Of a stretch of DNA of 64,000 nucleotides, positions 37,740 to 49,081 are shown piece by piece. The DNA comes from Letharia columbiana (lineage: Eukaryota > Ascomycota > Lecanoromycetes > Lecanorales > Parmeliaceae): NCBI RefSeq assembly GCF_014066305.1, contig NW_023501062.1, positions 52,501-116,500 on the forward strand, written 5' to 3'. Below the pieces are notes generated by a model. It was given only the letters and a program-made list of their open reading frames with translations, had not been told where the DNA came from and did not search any database. The stretch's first letter is position 1. The number at the start of each line of letters is the position of its first letter. A program made the position numbers and the translations under genes.

Positions 37740-40160
37740 TAAATTTCTTAATCTAGAAAAATTATTAGTTTAAAGTTATAGAAGTATTAGATAATATATT
37801 ATTTTAATAAGACTACTATATAAAAATATATTATTAATCTCTTCTATATTCGACTCGTTAAGAGATTATTTATATTAATATCTATTATATTAAAATATAA
37901 TTCTTATTAACTTATTTCTAAACTCGCTATTTTAAATAAGAGATCTCTCGAATATAATATTATATATTTTAAATCTAGGCTTAAATTATTAAGAGTTTAA
38001 TATCTATAATTTACGCTAGATAATTAATTTACCTATTATTATAAAAATAATTAATAAAATATTTTTATAGCTATAATAATTAAAGAAGAGAGGAATTTAA
38101 ATAAATTATATATCTCGTTATAAAAGAAGCTATTTAAAGTATTTTTAAATTAAATTAAATATCCGCGATAGACTTTAGCGCTAAAATTTATCTAATCTCT
38201 TTATCTCCCTTATAAAATAAATATATCTTTATATCCTCTTTAATTCTCGTAGTTTTAATCATAACTTAAGAAAAACGAGTAGATTAATAAATAATAATAT
38301 ATTTAAAAATATAAATCTCGCTATAGAAGGTTATTATAAAGTAATCTATCGATTAAATTAAATATTATTATAAAATTATAAAAATACGATTGCGAGTCTC
38401 TCTCTATATATATAAGATAAGAGTTATTATTTATTTACGCGTTACTTAATTTCTATATCTACTTTAATTATAAATTCACTCTTTATAAAAAAGATATAAA
38501 ATAAATTTTATTAGTTCTTAAAATCTTAATTTTACGAGTTTTTAATTATCTTACTTTAATATTATTATTATAACTCGCTCTATATAAAACTATAATCTAG
38601 TCTAATCGAAGTCTTATATAAATAAATAAATACTCTATAAGTTAACTCGCTTATTCTATTATTCTATATCTAAAGCTTTCTATAATTATAATAATATTTT
38701 TATTAATCGAAATTTATAAGAAAGAGCTAGTTTTTTATAAGTACGAAGATCTTTATATAAAACTAGAATTCGTAAATATAAATAAAATAAAACGCTTTAT
38801 TAAAAGTAATTAATTTAGATTATACTTCGAAATCTACGCTTATATCTAAATACTATTATAATAAAAAATTGTAAAATATATAAGTATATCTTATAGATAA
38901 AGGCTATAATTTATTATAGTTAAGAAATATATACTTATTAAAAAGTAATTAGAGTTTAATAAATTTTTAACTCTATATTCTAATAAATCTAATTAAGATT
39001 AAATAGATTATTATATCTACGTAATATACGATATTTATTATATTAATATTAAAAGTACTTCGAAATTATTCTTTAATAAAAAACTTTCGTCGATATAAAT
39101 TAATTTAAGAGTTTAATTATTTATTAAATATAAGAAATATAATTAAGCCCCCTCTAGACGCCTTCTATTAGAAGATATATAAGACTCTTTCATAGAGAGT
39201 AAGTTAGAGCATTTAATAAATACTCAGCTATTATAGTCTTTAACGAGTATACTATAACTTTTAACTTCGAATCTATTAAATTATTCGATAGATATTTATT
39301 CGATAGATATCTTTAGAAAGTATTCTTTTATAGATATACTAACTCTAAGTAAGATAGTATATTACCGCAGTCTCCTATAATCTCTTCTCGACTTACTTCT
39401 CTATCGCCTTTATCTTTTAAAAATAAATAACTCGCTTAAATTAGACTTATTACTAATTTTTTATTAAATACTATTTATAATTAAGAGATAATATAATTTA
39501 ATAAATAGATAGAAGTTATATAATTAAATAATTAGAAATTTAAGTTTAATTATAATATTAATAAGAAGAATAAAGATAATATTAAGATTAAGATTTTAAT
39601 AAATATTTAAATAATAGCGATTAAGAATAAAGCTAGAAAGTTTAATATTAAGAAGCGATTTTAAAAAGTATAATTTATTAATAAGTTAATTTGAAAGAGT
39701 AATAATATAAGAGCTTTTAAGAAAAGTCTTAAACTAGCTAAATAAATTATTACTCGTATTATAAATTATAATTAAAAAATTTAATTTAATAAAATTACGC
39801 GTAATTAGAAAATAAATATTATTTAATATTAATTATAAGATAATATAATAGCGACGAAATTTAACGCGTAGTAGTTATACTTCGATAATAAAGATTATTA
39901 ATAAAAAGATTTTAAAAACTTATATTATTTATTTTATATATCTTAATATAATAATAAAATTATCTTTTATATATCTAATATAAATCTATTTTAATAATTT
40001 AAGTTTTAATAATTAATAGTTATAAAGATAATTATTAAGTTTTATTTATAGTCTTACTTATAGGCTTACTTTCTAGTAGACTATATCGGCCTAGGAAAAA
40101 TATAGATTATTATTAGCTATCTCTTATAGATAAGTCCCTTTTTATTAATATATATACCTT
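37740..40160. other. E5 interior, unassigned, with a less-mutated island
   Basis: No domain is recognised at 37740-39120. 39140-39400 is an island with C runs (gccccctct at 39147) and intact CA or TG (ttcatagag, gagcattt, ctcagct). Read on the minus strand, agagggggc followed by ttaattata looks like a polypurine tract plus LTR start, comparable to that of E6 at 48282-48290, so a small minus-strand LTR element could begin here. 39430-40050 has a Gln/Asn-rich plus-strand register without an identifiable motif. Confidence 0.4.
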
Positions 40161-40314
40161 ATCATAGACTTTCTACCACAGACTTCCTATTATAGACTTT
40201 CTACTATAGGCTTTCTATTATAGACTTTCTATCACAGACTTCCCATTATAGACTTCTCACTATAGACTTCCTACTACAGGCTTCCCGCTATAGACTTCCC
40301 GCTATAGGCTTTCG
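40161..40314 (+). repeat. 14-bp minisatellite, 11 units
   Basis: There are eleven uninterrupted units of 14 bp with consensus RYYAYAGRCTTYCY (for example attatagactttct, actacaggcttccc). Two more units, ataatagactttct and attatagactttcg, lie 1.3 kb away at 41583-41610. Several units keep CA, others show TA, so RIP has acted unevenly within the array. There are no spacers, so it is not a CRISPR array. Function is unknown. Confidence 0.85.
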
Positions 40315-40319
40315 TAGAT

Positions 40320-43100
40320 AGGCTTTCGCTAACTATTAATCTAGCTCTAAAAATTCTATAAAAATATTTTTATTAAGAATTAACCTTTTATAAAACTAAT
40401 TTTTATTTTAATATTTAAAACTTTTATATCGTAGTAGATTAAAGCTATTAACCTTATCGCTTTAAACGTCTTCGAAATATATAAGTATTATAAAGATATT
40501 CGATATTCGAAGTCTATCGTAAATAAGTGTATGGTTATAAGAACTCTCTATTATATATATAAGCTATTCGATAAAAAGAAGTAGTATTTTAAAATTATAA
40601 TTATAAGTAATTATATGATATTCGCGGTTTATTATAATCTTATAATTATTTAAAAGTATCGAATTAATAAGTTAACTATATCGAAGACGAAGGCTAATAA
40701 AATTCGCTTTAAAGTAGATACTCTTTAAAAAGAAAGTTTAAAAAATTACTTTAACTTAATAATTAATAACGAATACTATCTATTAAAATCTCTCTCTATT
40801 AATATCTTTAATTCGATATTATAATTAAATACTTTACGCTATATTATAATTAGTGCTATTTTTATTCTTAATAATATTAATAATTAATTAAACTATATAC
40901 TCTTTATTAAATTATTTAACGCTAATAAGTAATAATCGAAGAGATTATTTATAAAGATATATTTTAGAAATAATAAAAATCTATTTTTTATTTCTAACGA
41001 ATATTTAGTAGCTAAGCTATAACTTATAATTTATATTATAAAAAATTAAATTCTTATTTATCGAATAAATTCTATCTAGTAAAATTTTCGAATAGTTAAA
41101 ATATAGAAAAAGCTAGTAATTCGCTATATCTTATAAAATCAAATTTCTTTCGAAATAGATTATAAGATCGCTAATTCTCTACCGCGTATTAAAGTTATTA
41201 TTATTAATTATTTATTTAATAAGAAAGAGTAAGAATAATATATTAAATTTGAGAAGAAACTTATTAATTAGCTTTTTATCTTTAAAAAAGAAATAAAATT
41301 AATAAAATAATCGCTAGCGATATAGCGTAAATTATTATTATTAATAATATAAATTAATCTTCTTAATTTAGATAAGATTTAGAATCTAAAGTTAATTAAT
41401 ATAAAGAGAACTTTTAATAAAAAGCGTTTTTTTCTCAAATAGTTTACGATTTATATAAAATCGAGTATAGAGAATTTAAGTTTATTACTTTAGGAATTAC
41501 TTAAGAATATATCGAAGCTATATACTTTACTTCGTAATATTCGTAGTTAGATATATATATACTTTACTATTTCTATAGATATATAATAGACTTTCTATTA
41601 TAGACTTTCGTAGTAATTTCTTATAAATATCTCTCTATAATAGTTTTTTATAAATATTAATTTTATTATAGATTATAAGAGATTAGAAGAAAATTCTAAT
41701 CTTCTATTAATTATTAATTATTATAATACTTCTTATTATAATCTTTTAACTTCTTACGATTAATTATATAATTCTTAATATCTATTAATAAATAGAAGAG
41801 CGTAATATTATTATTATAACGTTTATTAAATATATTAATCGAGCTTAGATTCTAATTATAATATACGTAGTAGAGTCGACTAGTTTAAATCTATAATAGA
41901 TATATTAAAGAGTTTATATAGTTAAGTATATATATAATTTAAGTATCTAGATCTAAGCTCTTAAACGCGCGATATATATAAGAAATTTAAATATAATAAT
42001 ATAAATATATAAATACTATATCGCTAATAGTTTTAATAATTAAATAATTTAAAAAAATATTAAGAAGATTATATTATAGATAATAGCGAAGTTAAATTAA
42101 TAAATCTTTAATAATAAAGATAATATAAAAGACGTTATCGTTAATTTCGAAGAATAGATATTTAAAAAAAAAGAGATAATAAGATATAATTAAATTAAAT
42201 AAAATAAGTGAAATAGATCTTATATCTTATTATTATATAAAGTATTTTAATATATTCTATTATAGCGAAAGGGCGAGGAAATCTTTCTTTAAATATATTA
42301 AACTCTTTTATTAAAAGCTTTTATTCTATTAATTTCTTTATTTATAGATAATATATAAAAGCTTATAATATAAAGTTTATAATAGAAAGTATATTACGAT
42401 AATATCTTTAATTAAAGATATAATAATTATTTAATTATAATATATCTTTAAAGCTTCTAATAGAGAAACCCTTCTTTTTTTTCTACGATCTATAATTATA
42501 ATCTATACACTTTAATAATAATTAGAGATTATTACGATAGTCTTTAAAGAGAGAGTTAATAACTTTAATATAGATTATATTAAATTTTTATTATATATAT
42601 ATATAGCGGTCGTAAAGATATAAGTTTAATTATAATTTTTTATACTCGTAAATCTATTAATTAAGTTTAAGAAATCTATATTAAAAATATAATACGTATT
42701 ATTTAGCACTATATTTAAGAAGCTTAATAATTTATATAATTTATCTAAATTAATAATTAATATTTCTATTATAACTAAATATCTAATTAAGAATTATAAA
42801 TTTAAATTATATATTATTATTAATAATCTATCGAGATACGCTAAGACTTATTAATAGAGTTTATATAACTCTCTAATATCTTTTAATTCTATAATCTTTA
42901 AAGTCTTTAATAAATTTATATTTATCTAGAATTACCTATTAAGAATTATTCTATTAATTTCTTATTAAAGAATAATATTTCGATTTTATAAGATAAATTA
43001 ATTACGAGTATTTAACTAAAATACTAATAATAATAATTAATCTTTATTATCTTTAAATTCGAATTTTATCTATTATACTCGCGATAATATAATTAATAAT
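40320..43100 (+). pseudogene. E5 interior coding-like relic, unidentified
   Basis: The plus strand from about 40440 reads in places like a degraded protein (segments such as TSSKYISIIKIFDIRSLS near 40465), but I cannot tie it to a family. 42100-43100 may be the disordered N-terminal part of the transposase described below. Two outlying units of the 14-bp minisatellite lie at 41583-41610. Confidence 0.3.
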
Positions 43101-46100
43101 AAGATATCTACTAGCTTTTTTAATAATCTTTCCTCTATTAATAATCTTTCTTCTATCGATAACTTTATCTCTATAAATAACTTTCCTATTAGATATTTCT
43201 AAGATAATTAAGATTTCTTTAAATAATCTAATAAAGACTTTTATAATAAAATACTTTTATTTATAGCCTCTAGCGTTTCCTTTAAATAGCCTAATAAAAA
43301 CTTTTATAATAAGATAATTTTACTCGTAATCTCTAATAACTATAAGAGTAATAAATAGATAAATAACGATATAAGTATTAATTTATTATCTTATAATTTC
43401 GATAAAGAGATATATGAGTAGAGATAAGGGTAGATATATATAGCTATAGATAATAATGGGGATTTAGACGATAAAGATAATAAGAATCTATTTATTATAT
43501 TTAATTTTCTAAGATATAGTATTATCGTATTAATTATTATATAGCCTATCGAAGAAGTTAATAGAATATCTTAAGAATCTCGACTATTTATCTTTCTTAA
43601 ATTATTTAAAGATTTTAATATTTTTAGCGATAAGAATAAATAATTAATTTCTCTATTATTAAGTCTAAAATTATAGAACTTAAAGTGAATATTTTTATTA
43701 ATCCTTTTTTATTAAGCTTAATCACCGACTTTCTCTCTAATTTCGTTATTTAAAATAATTATCTAATAAGATAGAAAAGATATCTTATCTTTATTACTAT
43801 ATCTAATATTAAATCTATAATTTAAAAAATCGAGTAAATCGCGGATAGATTACGTAAAATTATAAGAGATTTTCTAATTATCGAAGTCTTTAATAATAAA
43901 GAGCTTTATAATTAAGAAAGAGAATAAAAACTCGAAACTAGATATATATACTCTTTCGTTAAAGCTAGATATACTAAAGCGATAGATTTATCGATATATT
44001 CCCTTATTATAATTATTATAAAAGTCTCTTATAGTTATAATTAAGAAATAGTTATTATTACTATAATAAGAGAAGGGTATATAATAATAAAATATTAAAT
44101 ATTAAATATAATAATATTAATATAAATTCTTAAATCTTATATATATTATACTATTAGCGATATATCTACGCGAAAAAATATTCTTCGAAATAATATAATA
44201 TATAAATAAGTCGATAGAGCTTTAATAATTATATATATAAGAATTTTTTATTTAATCAATATTAGAGAAAGTTTATTATATCTAGAAAAGAGTATTTATT
44301 ATTTCTAGAAATTTAATATAAATCTATTTATCTTTATATTATATCGAATATATAATATTTATTAATTGCGATTATTAATAAGATATAATAGAATATATTA
44401 TTATAATATTATAAGTAGTTATAAATTAAGAAATATCTATTTTTAATAACTTCGATTTAAATCTAAATAATAAATATAAGCTTTTTCTTATAAAGAATAT
44501 TTTATTAGAGTAAACTTTATAATCTATTATTCGATATCTTAATATTTATTATAATTATAACTTTAAAGAAGATAAAGAAGAGGTTATCTATTTAGATAAT
44601 TATCGCTTTATTCGAAGAATTCTTAATTTTAATTTATCTATTATATAATCTCTACGTTAATTATATTTAATTTATAGCGAGCTTAAGATAATAAATTTTA
44701 ATTATAATTATTTTAAAGTTATTATCGTAAAATCTTCTATTAATTTTCTCTATCTTCTCTTTATTAATAATTTTAATATTTATAAAAATATATATTATAT
44801 ATTTAAAGTATTTTATTTTATCTCGATATATCTAGACTACGCGGAGCGTAGAAAACTTATAAATATATTTACTCTATCTTTAAGATCTTATAATATTAAT
44901 ATTAAAGACGTAATAAAAGTCTTTTATAAATTTATATAGAATCTAAATTATAAAATAGAGCTTAAAGTTAATAATGTTATAAATATATTTTAGACTTTTA
45001 TCTTAATCTTTTTTAAAAATATATCTTAATAGATAGATAATAATAACTTTATAAGATATATCGCTATTATAAATTATTATACTTATTATTACTTAAAAGA
45101 TAAAAAAGCGAATTTAAATTTTAATATTATAGAAAATAATAAATATTATTAAGAGATTATTTAATAACGCGAATTTACTAAAGATCTCGACGATATCGAA
45201 CTTAAGAAGTTTATTTAGAATATTAATTTATAATTTAATACCCTCTTAATCGCGAAGCTAACGTTATTCTTAAATCTTATTTAATTTAAAGTTTATAACG
45301 CTCTTTATTTAAAGTAAAGAGATTTAAAAAAAATTCTTTAAAGATTTTTAATAACTATAATTCTTACTAAGCGTAAATCTATTATTTATTTTAAGATATT
45401 TTAGAAATTTTACTTCTTTTCTAGATAAAAGCGTATTTAAAACCCGATATTCTATATTTAATTATAATTATTTTTAAAGATAGATAAAGCTATTCTACTA
45501 GCGCCACTAATTCTATATAATAAAGTAATAATTAAATAAATTTATCTCTTATTTCTATAGGCTACGAAAAAAGTTATAATCTTTAAAATAATATCACTCT
45601 AGGCTATCGTGTAAATATTTGAACTTATTACTCGATTTAATATTGTTATTAATAATTAAAGATATATTAAGCTAATTATACTATATTAATAAATTCTAAA
45701 TATATATAAGACTTATTAGAAGCTAATTATATATATAACGCTCGCTATAAAAAGCTTTAATAACTTTAATAAGAATAAGAATAATTTCGAAGATGAAAGC
45801 GCTTTAAAGAAAGTTCTTTCGAATATAGCGTATAGTAACTCGAAAATAGATATGCTATAGTATATATCGAAGCTTAAGCTAGTTAAGGCTAAGGGAAAAA
45901 AAAAAAAAGAATAATAAACGAAGAAAACCTCGTAATAATAAATTCGAGAAGCTTTTTAAGCTTTCGAATATTTATATAAATCTTTATCTTATAAATAATA
46001 TTAGAGAGTATATAATAATTATAAATTTAAATATTTTAGCGAGAGAATTAAAGTATAAGTTATTTATACTATTTTTTCTATAATCGTAATTACTAATAAT

Positions 46101-46950
46101 CGCTTTTAAGGTCTTTAAAGATATAATAAATACTACGATATTATTAAACTTAATAAATTATCTATTTATAAAGAATATAATATAATAATTATTACGATTA
46201 AACTTAATAGATATTTAGAATTATAATTATCTAGATATAATAAAAGTACTTAGATTACTTAATAATTAGTATATAATATTAATATAGAGCTTTCTTCTAA
46301 TTAATAAATAAGATCTAAATAAGAATTATATGAAAGACTTTTATAGCGTTATAGAAGATAGCGAGTACTACTCTACGTAGGTCTCGCTTAAGAAGTTTAT
46401 ATTTAATAAATTCTTTTATATTAAGGCGATAATTAATCTAATAAGACTTAACCTATAGTATAACTTTATTTAATACTTTATAGTCGTCTATAAAAACGAG
46501 TATAATTTTAATATATTAGACTTTAATATAGCTACTTTAAAATAATATCGTAAGATTATTTATATAGATTCGTAAGTAAAGTATAGCGTATACTCTTTAG
46601 ATAGACTAACGAAGTCTTTTATAGGGTTAATTAACGATATATATATAGTATTAATAACTATATATAGGTTAATATTAGAAAGAATTAACTTCTATAATAT
46701 TTAACGTATATCTATCATCGAAAGAAATATATTTTTCTTATTATATATATTATAATAGAGCTACGTTAAGGCGATCTAAGAAATATTAAAGATAATTTAA
46801 TATTAGATATAGTATTAAACCTTTTAATATATAGGTGATAAATAAATTAGTATATATACGGATTGCTAGCTTTATATTATAATATTATTTATATAATTAA
46901 TATTCTTAACGAATCAGATTAATTAGATAAGTCGTATTATTTAGAATATA
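43100..46950 (+). pseudogene. E5 Plavaka-type transposase relic
   Basis: This would have cut and pasted the element. The N-terminal part at 43125-43200 has a repeated Asn/Ser/Ile phrase (NNLSSI, NNLSSID, NNFISI). The recognisable core is at about 44690-45420. It includes SSINFLYLLFINNFNIYKNI, then LDYAERRKLINIFTLSLRSY (near 44830), FILIFFKNIFQQIDNNNFIR (usual F.LGDMPQQ...GFM, near 44990-45050), INYYTYYYLKDKKANLNF (usual CRxC...LDFD), the Arg/Glu-rich IIQQREFTKDL, and TLFLNLIQFKVYNALYL near 45260. These match from memory a fungal transposase-domain protein family linked to Plavaka elements. Beyond 45500 the match fades. Confidence 0.55.
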
Positions 46951-47166
46951 TATAGAAAGTAATATACTTATAAGAGCTCGATAGATAAGCTTACTTATAT
47001 TACTAAAGACTTCAATAAAGTACTATATACTTATATATATATAAGAGCGAACAAATTATTAATTATTTATAGTGAAAGAGACTATAAGAGGCTATAATAC
47101 TTTATTAATATATAATGAAGATACTACGATAAGTTGCATAATTATAATTAGTTATATAAGGGTAGA

Positions 47167-47195
47167 GGCGGTTATTCGCCTATTAAATAACCGCC
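47167..47195. repeat. Perfect 10-bp inverted repeat
   Basis: ggcggttatt (47167-47176) and aataaccgcc (47186-47195) are exact reverse complements around a 9-base loop. A third partial copy, gcgaataacc, follows at 47215. The block lies just inside the right subterminal array and contains few CA or TG pairs. It may be a transposase-binding or terminal element of E5 or of a small MITE. Confidence 0.7.
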
Positions 47196-47346
47196 TTTAT
47201 TCATTTTTTAATAAGCGAATAACCAAAAACGTTATTAAGGTTATTTAACCGCTGATAATTTTAAGAAAAATAATATAAGTTTCTTAACGGTTGATCTACG
47301 ATTAAAAGCTCTTAAGCAACGATTACTAGACTATCTATTCTATAGC

Positions 47347-47453
47347 TGTTCAACCGCTATTCAACCGCTATTTAACTACTCAACCGTTATTTAACCGTTA
47401 TTTAACCGCTGTTTAACCGGTATTTAATCATTACTCAACCGCTACTTAGTTAG
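47347..47453 (+). repeat. E5 right subterminal 11-bp repeats
   Basis: About ten units of 11 bp follow the consensus TATTCAACCGC (tgttcaaccgc, tattcaaccgc, tatttaaccgt and so on), one of them shortened to 8 bp. Several units keep CA; others show the CA-to-TA change. Inverted counterparts are at 35885-35965. Confidence 0.8.
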
Positions 47454-47465
47454 ACCTTTAACTAC

Positions 47466-48049
47466 TAATTACTTAAAATAAAACTCTATAGATAAACTAA
47501 ATAGAAAGATATTATAATATAATATTAATAGCGATATAAATATAAGAAAGATAATATAACTTAAAATAGAAAAGAGATTTATATTTAATAAAATATTAGA
47601 ATAAATTAATAATATAAAATTAGTAATAGTAGAGAAGAAAGTAAAATAATATAATTAATATAAATATTATAAGTATTAATTTTAAAATATTAATTTTTTT
47701 TCTATTTTTAGTTATATAATCGCGCTATATTCTACGTTATTTCGATTATATTTTATTAATATATTATATATTAGTTCTAATAGCTATTTTAGATTAAATA
47801 AAATAATTTTAAATAATATATTTATATCGAGAAACTTTTAAGAAATATATTTTTAATATTATCTTTATCTCTTCGCTAATATTAAGCTATATAATATTTT
47901 ATTATCTAATTTAAATCTCTATATTAAGCGTAAGAATAAGAAGTTAATATATATTAATAATAGTATATAAGCTATTAAAGTACTCTTAAGTTCGCTTAAT
48001 CGAGTAATAAAAGTATATTATAAAGTAGTAAGGTCTCTTTTAATAAAAC
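47466..48049. other. Unassigned AT-rich stretch
   Basis: There is no recognisable domain, repeat or RNA on either strand between the right end of E5 and the E6 LTR. It is as heavily mutated as the elements, so it is probably old repeat sequence. Confidence 0.5.
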
Positions 48050-48281
48050 TGCGTAGTAGCTATATAATTACGAGGTCTAGATATATAGTTAATAGAATAA
48101 ATAGATTAGTTATTAGATAAACTAATAACTAAAGAAAGAAGAAGGGAAAAGAAGATTTATAAGTATTTAAGACTTTATTAAGTATATTAAATACTCGCTT
48201 TAACTACGTAGCTTATAGTCTAATAAGCGATATAAGCGAGTCTATTAATTCGCTTTAAGTACTTTTATTCTTATAATTATA
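48050..48281 (-). repeat. E6 3' LTR
   Basis: On the minus strand this 232-bp block starts TATAATTATAAG (ancestral TG...) immediately after a polypurine tract and ends ...CTACTACGCA, with the final CA intact. The partner LTR would be beyond 64000. The assignment rests on the polypurine tract and the TG/CA ends, not on an aligned partner. Confidence 0.55.
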
Positions 48282-48290
48282 TCCCCCCCT
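48282..48290 (-). promoter_or_regulatory. E6 polypurine tract
   Basis: Minus-strand aggggggga directly precedes the LTR start. It is one of the longest G runs in the window and survives because it holds no CpA or TpG. Confidence 0.6.
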
Positions 48291-48903
48291 TAGAAGATTT
48301 AATCTCTAAATCTTATTATTATTACGCCTTATAATTAAATATATATAAAGTTATTAATATTATCTACGCTATCTATTACTAGTTTAAATATAATCTAAAC
48401 TAATATATATTATAATAGCGTATTTATACTATATATTCTAAGATCTTCTTAAATATATTATTATATTTATATACTAAATCGCGATAGTATCGCTATATAT
48501 ATTATTATTTTAATTAATAAAATATAGATATAATATTATTCTATTACGATATACTATTATTATTATTATTATTATACGCTATTATTATTTTATTATTTTA
48601 TAATTATAATAATTCTATTATAGTAATCGTTAAAAGTCGCGTTAGTAAATATAAAAGACTTATTTTTAATCTAACTTTTATTCTTCTTAATAATAATATT
48701 AACGCCGACGCTATTATAAGTAAATACCCTATTCTTCTTTATATTTATTATCTTATCTTTATTTATTTCTATCGTAATATCGCGATAGCGAGTTACGTAT
48801 TATCGTAATAATATAGCATATATATCGATTTCGAAATAGCTTAAAATATAATAAACTTTATATTATATTATTTAAGTATTAATATAAATATTAATTTAGT
48901 TTT
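48282..48903 (-). mobile_element. E6: minus-strand LTR element, 3' part
   Basis: This is the part of E6 between its 3' LTR and the E4 insertion. Read on the minus strand it contains a Gln-rich stretch (48535-48600, from a run of taa/tta triplets) and no RNase H or integrase motif. It continues at 62975 after E4. The absence of pol in the 1.65 kb visible on both sides suggests a gag-only, non-autonomous element, but most of it may be off the window. Confidence 0.5.
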
Positions 48904-49081
48904 TATTATAGTAAGCTGGCGTAGTTATATGAATATATGGTTTTATCTATCTTTATATCTATTAAGAAGGTATCTTAGTAAGAACCTTAGCTTAGTATTA
49001 TAAATAATTACTTCTTAATAAAAGAATAATTATCTTTACTATATACTACTTTTATATTTATAATTTTATATTACTCTTATA
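48904..49081 (+). repeat. E4 5' LTR
   Basis: Starts tattatagtaagctgg (ancestral TG) and ends ctcttata (ancestral CA). It has exactly the length of the 3' copy and is somewhat less mutated, keeping ctgg and tatgaatatatgg. It is flanked on the left by gtttt. Confidence 0.9.

Larger units (their letters stand above)
35868..47465 (+). mobile_element. E5: Plavaka/CACTA-like DNA transposon relic, about 11.6 kb
   Basis: Two facts define it. First, both ends carry arrays of the same 11-bp unit in inverted orientation (35885-35965 and 47347-47453). The best inverted pair is 35885-35903 with 47426-47444, identical at 15 of 19 positions with three of the four mismatches transitions. Second, the interior holds a transposase relic of the fungal Plavaka type. 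Subterminal repeat arrays are a hallmark of CACTA-superfamily elements. The exact termini and target duplication are not seen; RIP would turn a CACTA end into TATTA. The element is long for its group, and 36.0-42.1 kb contains unidentified sequence that may be other nested insertions. Confidence 0.6.

Noticed and set aside
39140..39400. Complete small LTR retrotransposon
   Set aside because: A polypurine-like run and a possible LTR start are present on the minus strand, but no second LTR or pol domain could be found.
40161..40314. CRISPR-like array
   Set aside because: Units are 14 bp, adjacent, without spacers, and in a eukaryotic transposon context. It is a minisatellite.
35868..47465. hAT element ending in the ggcggttatt inverted repeat
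   Set aside because: Short GC-rich ends with internal aaccg motifs first suggested hAT, but no hAT dimerisation-domain relic was found, whereas the transposase wording and subterminal arrays fit Plavaka/CACTA better.
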